A stretch of DNA of 64,000 nt. Source: Vermamoeba vermiformis (Eukaryota > Tubulinea > Echinamoebida). Shown here one piece after another: positions 21,936 through 31,464 of this stretch (positions are counted from its first letter, which is position 1; each line of letters begins with the position of its first letter). The DNA lies in NCBI GenBank assembly GCA_045837725.1, contig JBEWZL010000166.1, forward strand, positions 186,001-250,000. Reading direction: 5' to 3'. Made by a program: the position numbers and the translations under genes. The notes beneath the pieces were generated by a model that worked only from the letters and a program-made list of their open reading frames with translations, ran no database searches and was not told where the DNA came from.

Positions 21936-23987
21936 TTATGCCTTAGTGACCTCTTCAACGTGGTGTTGAATCAGATCGTACAATCGCTCCACGTGTTGCT
22001 GTTGAGTGGTGGCAGATCCAATGGCAATGCGAATGAAGTACTTGCCCGACATTAGGACGTGCGTTAAATACACTGCCCCTCGCTCGTTCAATCGTTCCAA
22101 CAACTAGGCATGACAATCAGTCACTGCGCAGCATATGAGCACGCATTACGTACCAGTTTGGTCTTGTCGTCCGAGTCGCGGATGCGGAACAATATGAGCG
22201 ACAAGGAGCGCGACAGTACTTCAATGCGCGCATCAGCTCGCAACTGCTGCTCGAGGGTGGTGGCAAGTGTCACGTGCTGACGAATGTACTGCTGCAGACC
22301 CCGCACACCGTAGCTGCGGATCACGAACCATAACTTCAACGCGCGGAATCTTCGGCCGAGCTGCACGTGCCAGTCTAAATATGGTAATGGTGAATGCCGT
22401 TCACTGAACGATGACTAAATATGGTAATGTACCTTTGAAGTCAGTGGCACCGCCCTCACTAGCCTTGTTGCGGAGATATTCGGGCAGTACGGCCATTGAC
22501 GCTGTCAACGACTTCTTGTCGCGCACCCTGCAAGCATTACCAAATTAGGAAATCATTCGCTGCATTGTCTAATTAGGCAAGTACGTACCACATGCACGAG
22601 CAGTCAAAGTTGACCAAGAGCCACTGTACAAAAGTGTCAAACAGAGGTCTCAATAGATTATGTCTAAATAAGGTAATATATCCATAAATAGTCATGGGTC
22701 ACTTGCCTTATGCGGATTGAAGTTGAACGAGTCCAGTGTCTCAGTGCCAGTCACGCGGAACTCGGGACAAATCATCGCACTGCCTGCCCACGCGGCGTCA
22801 AGGTGGTGCCACATGTCTGTCAGTGTCAGTCGCGCGCAGGGCAGTGTTTGACACGTGTCACTTACTGTACTTGCGCGCAATCAGGCCAATCTCTTGCACG
22901 GGATCGACAGCACCGCAGCCCGTAGTGCCGACACAACTCACCACGCAACTGGGCCACAGTCCTGCAGCAATGTCTGCCTAATTAGGTAATGTGTCAGTGA
23001 TCACGTGACTGGAGCACACCGTTCATGAACGCACTTGAATGGTCTGTTCGAGCAGGGCAGGATCAATCGCGTAGTTGTGTGCCGCATCCGCGACGAGAGG
23101 TCTGAAGTTGGGCAGTGGAATTCCTGCAATGATTAGCGCGCGCTTGATCGATGAGTGTGTCTATATTTGGAAGTCGGTGAATACTCGCAATGTTAGGGTG
23201 ACACGTGTCAAAGCGAGGCCCGTACCTGATCGGAACAATACACCACTACACGCTGCGCTACTGTCGCGTCTTGTTGCGCATCGAGGCCGTGTTGTTCCGC
23301 TGTTCTATATTTAGCTGCCAACACCGCGCAGAGCACCGAGTCAGAGGCAGTGTTTTGAATGACACCACCGCCCGTGCCACTCGTCGACAAGAAGAAGTCA
23401 GGCAGCGCTAGCATCTGCACGAGCCAGTCGAGCATCACTTGTTCGAGTTCAGTCAGCGCGGGTGAGGTGATCTGCCGCGTTCAGTGAACGGCTGGTCAGT
23501 ACGAAGTGGATCTGACGCGCTGTTGTACGTACCCACATCATGCCTTGTTGCCCGAGACCAGCGGATAATAACTCGCCCAATATGCCGGGGTAAGATCCGT
23601 TTGAGGGGAAGAAAGCGAAGAAATTAGGACTCTGCCAGTGCGTCAGATGTGGCATTACAATCGCTGTACGATGAATGAGTACCGCGTATAATGCATATAT
23701 ATTGCACTTACTATCAATGTCCTTGCGAATCAAGTCCCAGCTCTGCGCATCTAAGAAGTTTCGGCGTTAATTTCAATTTGTAAATACACGTGCCATTAAT
23801 AGGTTGATATTATCGTCCTATTAATTATAAATATGGTACCTTGAGGTGGGGAAGGAGGCAACAGTTTTTTCACGTCGTTGGGCTGAATATTTGTGTTGCG
23901 CACTGGCTGCTGCTCGATCGAGCTCATGTAATCAGCGATAAAATCAATGAGCTCGTGCCCTGCCTTGCGAAACTGTTCTGCGTTCAT
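21936..23987 (-). CDS. Aromatic-L-amino-acid/tyrosine decarboxylase
   Basis: Group II PLP-dependent decarboxylase (DDC/TDC family), making amines from Tyr, Trp or DOPA. Start [21 protein letters not shown] is the classic N-terminus. [16 protein letters not shown] and [15 protein letters not shown] follow. [18 protein letters not shown] forms the PLP phosphate pocket. [17 protein letters not shown] contains the PLP-contacting Asp, and DSFNFNPHK carries the PLP-binding Lys. Many short introns, two containing TGACACGTGTCA and several ending in a shared CATTAC...TTAG 3' splice motif. The C-terminus is [10 protein letters not shown]. Substrate choice among Tyr/Phe/Trp cannot be decided. A soluble amine-making enzyme in a protist may serve signalling or nitrogen use (inference). 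Confidence 0.9.
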
Positions 23988-24431
23988 TATGGAGTGTATA
24001 TAGAACTGATAATATGGCGCTCTGTGTTTGTGATAAATGAAACAAACACTAAATAATATGAATCGCGTGTCTCGTTATACTACCACGCTCAATTTGCTTC
24101 CGAAGAACAACAGAAGATAATTTCAGAAGCTTCTTTGGAACGAAGTACACACCTCTCATTGGCGGCGCTGCTTTAGCTGCACTAGTAGAGTGGAATATGC
24201 ATCCATCAATAGTAAGCTGTTAAATAGTCTTAAGACTACATTTGATATCAATCGGCGATGCAAGATCATTCATTGGTGGATCTGGAACTTCAACAGCTGA
24301 TCTCGGTCATTTGAAGATTGTACGACAGGACGCGGTGAAGTATCGTCGCTTTGTGACCTCCAAACTAGTGGTCACTATTCTCGCGTTTCTTGTCGGCGCA
24401 GATCAACTAAAAATTCAAAGCAACGAACAGA
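23988..24431. other. Upstream region of the small gene; possible missed 5' exon
   Basis: About 440 bp between the decarboxylase start and the small gene. Two stretches look protein-like but do not join convincingly: about 24100-24180 (in one frame EEQQKIISEASLERSTHLSL) and 24242-24431, open and in frame with the downstream ATG. They may be 5' exons of the small gene or non-coding. Confidence 0.35.
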
Positions 24432-24942
24432 TGTCATCGAGCAATCTCAAAGAGAAGTTTGAACAAGCCATCAAGGTGCATATTACAGTTCATATCAATA
24501 CACTAGTAGCAGTAATTGAATTGACGTCATGACAATCAGGATGCAGCACCCAAAGAAGTGCCGCGCGGACCAGGCAAAGTAGCGTGGCATGATGAAAATA
24601 ATCAAGGTGCGCGGTGTATATTTAGAGCAGTGCTATTATACAGCTGAGATATAGTATTATAATAATATTGTTGAGGATAATGCAAAAAATCTTGTGAAAA
24701 TATCTCGAGTCAAACTCGCATTCCAACGCAGCTAATAATGTTAATATCGCATATAGTAATTGATACTAATATTGTATTGATATAAGTGATATTATACAGC
24801 TATTACTACCAATAATCATAAGTAATAATAATAATGCTAATTAACGCCCTACCACCAGGTGCCAAGAAAGTTGTGAAGCCAGGACGTCCTAAACCCGATG
24901 GACCACCAGCACCCAAGAAGAGCATTGCAGATCTGCCTTAAT
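24432..24942 (+). CDS. Small basic hypothetical protein
   Basis: Three short exons joined by GT-AG introns give about 64 residues: MSSSNLKEKFEQAIK, DAAPKEVPRGPGKVAWHDEN and a Pro/Lys-rich tail (GRPKPDGPPAPKKSIADLP). The second intron is about 250 nt and AT-rich. No domain is recognised. The in-frame open sequence upstream (from 24242) could extend the N-terminus by up to 63 residues, including a hydrophobic run LVVTILAFLVGA, but I prefer the shorter start because its first residues look like a soluble helix. Function unknown. Confidence 0.45.
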
Positions 24943-25263
24943 TGGTCGAATAACTCATGTCAAATGGAGACACGTATCATCAAATATCAAATGTGTAATT
25001 AAATCAAATGTAGATGCAATATGCTTTACCGATTAACCAACTCAGTACACGTTAATTTGCGCCAATCTCGCTGGAATTTACACGATCCACAAGAACAAAT
25101 TGCAATCGTGAAATTTCCCAAGGCCGAACAAAAAAATTAACGCTAGCGGTAAATTTAAGTCTCTTTCAAGTGTAATACCACAACTACTAGGTGCACATAA
25201 TAGCCTTTTGATTAGATTAAGCGGGCCGCGTTCAAAATACTGCTGCAGTTGTTACTCGACGGG
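24943..25263. other. Intergenic region upstream of the F-box/MORN gene
   Basis: About 320 bp. It contains TTTGCGCCAA at about 25056, which resembles an E2F site. No gene is seen. Confidence 0.4.
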
Positions 25264-27382
25264 ATGGAACATTTGCAACAACGAGAAAATCAACTGACAG
25301 CCTTGCTGCATCATGTACAACAATTGAACGAACAATATGCCATGTTGTGCAGCAATATCAAGCAGCAGTATCAAATTGAACCGAGCACGGATGTACTTGT
25401 CTTGCAAAATCAACTCTCCAACTTGCGCGACTTTTTCAGCGTGCTCAAGGTATGAATAACATTATAGTGGTCAATACGGTTATTAGAATTCATTTTTTTA
25501 TTAAATTGAAAAAACGACGACTTTCTTTAATCGCCGAGAAGATCCGATCAAAAAACTCAATCAGGAAAGATTTGATTTGATTCGCTGCGCTGTATTTACC
25601 TCGGAACAATTCCAAAAGAGCTACACTAACGTGTTTCTATTGCATTCTTGCAGGCAAAAGAGATTCCCGAGAGTCGCAGTGGCAATGGTCTGTTCTCTAT
25701 TTTGCCGCAGGAGATGATCCAGGTAACTAACCACTCGCAATACGCTTAGAGACATATATATAACACAGATATTTGTTATGCACTTGATATTTACTGCATA
25801 AGTATCACGCGGCGCAAGAGATTTTTCTGAAATTTAATAAAATTAACCGGATCCAGTCACGAACAAAGCTTATTAACTCGAATTAACACTCTATCAATAG
25901 TTGATTATGATGCAACTCAACAGCCCGCGCGATCTATTGTGTGCATTGGGAGCTACCAACAAGCAGTTCCACGCGCTGGTCGGTGAAGCGAGTCAAATCT
26001 GGTCTGCACTGCTGCGCGCTCATTATCCAACACGCGACAGCGCGCACCAGCTGCTGATTGCGCACAACACACCGCGATACGTCTACATGTGGCTGCACTA
26101 CTCGCCCACTGCGCGGCCATTGGAGAGTCAGTCTTTGCGCGAATTCGGCACTTTCAGCTGGTTCGAACAACAACACGCCGTCATCTACCAGGGTAAGTCA
26201 TGCTATATATATATGAGTACTATATATGGATAGGATATCTATCGCGCTTTGTCCCTCGTCGTTTTATTGCAATTTGAAAAAACTCCATCAACGCCTCGCT
26301 GAACGGTTTTTCCTAATTAGGAGAAAGAAAGCACGGCAAGCCCGATGGCTGGGGCAAGTTCACCTTCCCCAACGGCAGCACTTACACGGGACAGTGGCAC
26401 GAGGGAGAGCGCAACGGATTCGGTGTGCGCGTGTGGAGGTGAGTGTTTGACACGTGTCAATGCAAATGTTTCACGGACTGACGCACGAGTGACAGCGACG
26501 GCGGCAAATATGAAGGTGAATGGCGCAACAACAAGCGCGAAGGGTACGGCACGCACAGCCGCGCGAATGGCACCAGTTACTGTAAGTGCAACGAAATTGT
26601 TGCAAACACCGTTCTGACACGTGTCATTAGCTGGCGAATGGAAAAAGAATCGTCGCGATGGCTGGGGCGTGTTCTCGTGGAGTGACGGCGACAAGTACCA
26701 CGGTCACTGGCACCAGTCGCGCAGACTCGGCCTCGGTGTGCTGTATCAGCCCTCTGACCACGCCTCTGACCATGCCTCTGACCACACCTCTGACCACACC
26801 TCTGACCCCAGTGAGTGCGGCACGTACCAGTTGCAGTCGTGGATCATCAACTTGAACAACAACAACAGCAACAACGAGCACAAGTTCAATGTGCACAACA
26901 AGGGCACGCCACTCTTGCCCGCCCTCACGCCACACAACTTCAATGCCAAGCTATTTATAGAACACCGCGGCGACATGTCCGTCTTCGATCACCCGCTCTC
27001 GCTGCTGGCACTCTCCGCTGTCAAAACGAGGTCTTCGCAGGATGTCAGTGCGGACGATGACAGCTACAGCAGTGACAGCTCAGCCACTGACACTCCCATG
27101 TTTGACACGTGTCATCCAGTCGAGCGCACACTGACCAGCGACCGTCACGTGACAGCTGTCAAGCCCAATTTGTACATGCAAACTTTGCAGTTCAATTTCC
27201 ATCGCTCACTGCTGGCCAATCAACACGTGCCGCAGAATGACACGCACGTGGCAGTGACAGGTGTCAAACGACCCATCAGCGAGCTCGAGAGTGACAGCTC
27301 CGCACTGACGGACGAAGAGCTCGAGCTGTCAGATGTGTCACGTGATCACGTGCGCAAGAGACACAAGTCGGTGGACAAATAG
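25264..27382 (+). CDS. F-box protein with MORN repeats
   Basis: Probable SCF ubiquitin-ligase adaptor. Start MEHLQQRENQLTALL opens a short coiled coil. Exons 2-3 encode an F-box, LPQEMIQLIMMQLNSPRDLL then ALGATNKQFHALVGEASQIWSALL. The middle has at least five MORN repeats: GWGKFTFPNGSTYTGQW, GFGVRVWSDGGKYEGEW, GYGTHSRANGTSY, GWGVFSWSDGDKYHGHW and GLGVLY. The tail is Ser/Asp-rich and ends RDHVRKRHKSVDK. Two introns between MORN exons (26448, 26615) contain TGACACGTGTCA, and another copy is in the coding tail at 27103. The MORN part may bind membranes or substrate. The last exon also has an in-frame SDHx tandem repeat. Confidence 0.8.
26751..26810 (+). repeat. 12-bp coding tandem repeat (SDHA/SDHT)
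   Basis: Five near-identical units close to CCTCTGACCACG encode SDHASDHASDHTSDHTSDP in the F-box/MORN gene, just after the last MORN repeat. Confidence 0.85.
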
Positions 27383-27516
27383 TGCTGTAAATAGCCGCGA
27401 CTATGTATAGACCCTGGTGTGCAGTAGAGCAAAGACTATGTACATATATTTATTTGCAGCTCTGACTGAGACACGGCACTTGACACGTGTCACAACCAGT
27501 CCTGTCAAACAATGGT

Positions 27517-28524
27517 TCACAGCAGTTTGTAGCTGTGCGTGGCGGTGTCTAAATAAATATCTCCATTCTCCATCATCTGCCGCTGGTTAGTCGTGCACAC
27601 TTGCCTAATATAGTAATCGCCTACCTCTGTGATGGTGTTGCGCAACAGTGGCACGCTGATTGACAGGTGCGTTGACAGCTGGTCAAATGTGAGTGTCACG
27701 TGCTCTTGCAGCAATTGACACACGCGCACTGGCAGCGAGACTGGTGGCACTGCAGCATTGCCTTTTTTGGGAAATAAAATGTCACGTGACTGCTGCAACA
27801 GGTGCCAGTGGTGCAGTTCCGCGAATGGGTCTTGATGCACGTGCAGCGAGTGGACGCGCAGACAGACCTGTTCGTACAGCTGGGCCTGCACTTGACGCTT
27901 CGACGCTATTTTTCCGCGACACTCCACCCACGTGCCCTGCAAATGACGCGTCAGTATACACGACAGTTGATTCCTAATTAGGCAATACCTGTGCCAACTG
28001 TCCACTGCGGCAGCGCACTATCGCGAGCCGTTGAGCAGCAGTGGTGCGCAGTTGATCGAAGAGCACCATGCACTGCACGACTCCTGTGCCGTCATCTGAT
28101 TGGTCGTCAGTCACGTGGTGTGGTTCATGAACGGCATTCACTGAATGCAATGCGTACCGATGTAAACGAGTGCACCTTGCTGTTCATTGCCGTGTCGCAG
28201 CCACACGACGATGCCTGCTACGCGCACGTAGCTGATCTTGCGCGGAGGATTGCCTAACTTGGGCTCAACTCCTTTGTCTTGCTTCAGACACCACTCTGCT
28301 AATTTGTTGACATCGCTGCACGTTAAGGTGAAGCACTCTAAATTATAAATCGTATTAATGCGAGTATTTTTAATAATTTTTAAATAATTTGTTGCATGCA
28401 GATCGAGAAATTCTCGGAAGCGCATTGAATAAAGGACCGCGTCTAACTGATATTAATAGTCTATATTTATATGTGTGCATGTATTGCTATCGCACCAGCG
28501 CGTACCGTGCATTGTGGTGTCCAT
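27517..28524 (-). CDS. STN1-like OB-fold protein (CST/RPA2 type)
   Basis: OB-fold protein resembling STN1, the telomere/replication CST subunit related to RPA2. The OB strands are SYVRVAGIVVWLRH, GALVYIDDGTGVVQCMVLF and GTWVECRGKIA. A C-terminal winged-helix-like part (PVRVCQLLQEHVTLTFDQLS, then LRNTITEVGDYYIRQV) fits STN1 and RPA2. The length of about 280 residues suits both. The likely first exon is MDTTMH at 28524, spliced to DAVLYSMRFREFLDLHATNY; a start at MRFREF (28425) is the alternative. The 3' splice sites use the shared TATTAG/TAATTAG ends. The gene is head-to-head with SERINC. STN1 is preferred over RPA2 because the phosphorylatable Gly/Ser N-terminus of RPA2 is absent. Confidence 0.6.
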
Positions 28525-30185
28525 GTCATATTGTTTGTTGCACTGCACGGAGCACAACTATCGCTGTAGTCTTATTAATATATTAATGCCGCGATTGCTC
28601 AGCGCGAGTGAACGATCACGCGTGGGGTACTGCGTGCTCTTTCTGTGTCAAACACTCTTCGCGTGGCTGTTGCGAGATCTGATCAGTCCCAAAATCACGC
28701 CTGAATGTACGTCATTTTATTTTTAATATGGACATATCATTATGTTTTATTCAATGCGCTGCTAATCGAGCTTAAATAACGAACAAAATCAGTTGGATCT
28801 GAAATAAATTAATTAAATTCGAGTGTAATATTAATGTATCGCACTACAGGGTATTTGCGCATATTTGTGTTCGATGATGAAGGCTGCGCCACTTCACCAA
28901 ATTGTGTCGCCAAAGCGAATGTGATCCGACTCTGCTTCGCGTATTTCATGTTCTATTTTGTGCACGTGATCGTGTTTCTAATTATGGCAGCACGACACAA
29001 GTCACTCGAACACTTCGCTTCAGTGAACAGCTATGACATGCGCACGTGGCCCCTGCAAGAGACAGTGTACAAAGCAGAGCTATTTTTAGCGCACTACTGG
29101 ATCCCCAAACTAGTGGTGCTGCTGCTATTTATAGGCCTGTCGATACTCATCAACAGCGACATATTACTATATATAGGCTACTTTGGATTCTTCGGCGGTG
29201 GTCTGTTCTTGTTCCTGCAAATCATCACCCTGGTCGATTTTGCCTATTTTTGGAAAGAGAATTGGTCCTCACGCCGCACACTGGGCTGGTAAGTTGACAC
29301 GTGTCACATGACGTACCGCACGACTGACGCGCGTGTCACAGGCAGATCAGCATTCGCGTGATGACGGCAGTGCTGTACATACTGAGCGCGGGACTGTTGG
29401 CCATCATGGTGCACTGGTTCGTACCGAGCACGGACTGCGTGATCAATCTCGTCGTGCTGCTCGAGACTGCACTCGCGGCACTGCTCTTGTCGCTGGTCTC
29501 GTCGCTCGAGGCCGTGGAGCGCGGCTCACTGTTGACCTCTGCAGTGGTGACTGTCTACTGCGCATTCCTGTGCTGGGCTGCGATGGCTGGCGAGACAGGC
29601 ACTGGCTGCAACACTGATCGCGGTAGGTGATTGGTCTGCGGACTGGGATGTGCATTAATCCGTTCATGAAACAGATGACTTCCTCGACTTCCACACTCAC
29701 TGGGGCATTTTGATCGCTGTAAGTCACGTGACATAATTATTGCACTTTGTTCTGATCGGTGCCAAAAATAGACCAATCTGCTGACGCTCTTCTCGACCAC
29801 CTACGACACATTCTCCTATTTGACGCAACAGCCAGTGGACACCAGCGAAGTGCAGTACGTTTCAATGAATTCACGTGCTCAGGACGTTGAACCTTCCAAA
29901 TTTGGCTTGACCAAGTTGATGGTGGTGTTCGCGACTGCATCGACCTATCTCATGTCGACCTACGTGGGCTGGAACTTGACGCACGTGGACACGGAGCCCG
30001 ATGCTGGCACGGTGGCATTTTGGATCATGGTACGTGGTGTCACGCGATGACTATTTATAGACACTAACACGTGCCTGCAGATCTCCGCGCAGATATTGAC
30101 CGTGCTGCTGTACGCGTGGTCACTGCTCGGGCCATTAATTCTGCGCCGCTGCATGAACCGCGACGATGACTGGCACGAGGAATAA
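28523..30185 (+). CDS. Serine incorporator (SERINC/TDE1 family)
   Basis: Polytopic membrane protein of the SERINC family (lipid scramblase-like; historically linked to serine lipid synthesis). MSYCLLHCTEHNYRCS at 28523 gives the Cys-rich N-terminus typical of the family; MPRLLSASERSRVGY (28586) is an alternative start. Conserved parts include FCVLFLCQTLFAWLL-like helix 1, AELFLAHYWIPKLVVLLLFI, the segment LQIITLVDFAYFWKENW (family VDFAHSWNESW), MVHWFVPSTDCVINL and LTSAVVTVYCAFLCWAAMAGE. About ten hydrophobic segments are present. The intron after GW at 29291 starts GTAAG and immediately contains TGACACGTGTCA. It ends DDDWHEE. Confidence 0.85.
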
Positions 30186-30489
30186 CAACTGTAGATAGTG
30201 AGCATATAATATGCTCTATATACTCATAGGACTGTGAATAGCTAGCAGTGTGCTGCACATGTGTTATATAACCCATTTTGTGAATAAGAATAAACCGCGA
30301 GATTACAAATGGCTGTGGTTATGAAGTTCATTGGTGAATCTAATACTCGTTCAATAAGGAATTAAATTTTCCTTCCGGAACAAATTGTTTGCCTAATTAA
30401 GACCACGATATCCAAATGGAAAGGAAAGTACTTCTTTTATTACAAGTACTCGTCAGCTATTTACAATACAATACTCGTCCTATTCAGTG
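30186..30489. other. Intergenic region (convergent SERINC and ASF1 3' ends)
   Basis: About 300 bp, AT-rich, with an AATAAA at about 30288 for the plus strand. No gene is seen. Confidence 0.5.
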
Positions 30490-31294
30490 CTACATGGGGG
30501 GTGGTACAGCACTGACGTCACTCATCTCCATGCTCTCGAGCGGTGCCAGGCCCGACGAGCTCAAGTGCATCACATCGTTGCTGTTGTTCGAGTGCTCGTA
30601 GGTCAGACGCGAGTTCTCGTTGCTCGTGCCACTCATCGCCACGGCACTGCGCGAGGACCAGTCGATCGCAAACAGTGTGACGCGTGGTCGCTCGTCCAAA
30701 ATGTTGCGCACAATGAGCTGTGGCTGCGGCACTTCAGGCGGGTTGAGTCGCATCTCCTCGTTGTCGTATTCGTTCGAGAGGTAGTAGCCCACACGAATGA
30801 ACTCTTGGCCGCGATACGAGCACGTCAGCAGCAGCACTGTCACTCCGATCAGATCATCGCGCGGGATCTGGTTGAGGTCTGGAGGGTCAGCCTAGCATCA
30901 TTCGTTAATTATCGTGCAATTGGAAGAACTGGTTGTGGATGTGAGGATTAATTACCTGGAAAACAAATTTGTTCAAACCAACGGCAACTGGACCCAGCAA
31001 AATAGAGTCTAATATTAAATCCTTTTCTTGATTTTCCGGGCAACACACGTAGATTAAGCTCCACTCCAAATCTGCAACAGACACGAATTAGTTTAGAGTT
31101 ACATTACTCTGTACCACGTTATTTATTGCGTGCATATTTTAGAAAATAAATATTAATTGAAATAATCAATATTGAGATTAATTACCATCTTCAAGAGGAG
31201 ATGCGCATTCAAAAGTTATTTCAAATTGGAAAGGGTTTGTGAACTTGGTTGGATTGTCCAACACTTGTACGTGTGTTATATTGATGATACTCAT
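30490..31294 (-). CDS. ASF1: Histone chaperone ASF1
   Basis: Chaperone that binds H3-H4 for nucleosome assembly in replication and transcription. Start [18 protein letters not shown] is the canonical ASF1 N-terminus. The conserved immunoglobulin-like core continues with [77 protein letters not shown] and [21 protein letters not shown] variable tail ([10 protein letters not shown], ending VSAVPPPM) follows. About four exons. The ASF1 core is complete at about 155 residues, total about 215. Nuclear location is expected. Confidence 0.95.
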
Positions 31295-31464
31295 TTGTAA
31301 ATAAATGAGTTGTTGTCACACACTTGACGCAGAATTTTAAATACCGTTCAACAAACAGCGAACCGATTTTAAAAAAGCGCGCCATTTTGTGATGTTCGTT
31401 TTGCCGAGTTACGAGGACTCAATTATGGATAGGAGTGAACGATGAATGTCTACTGTACTTTATT

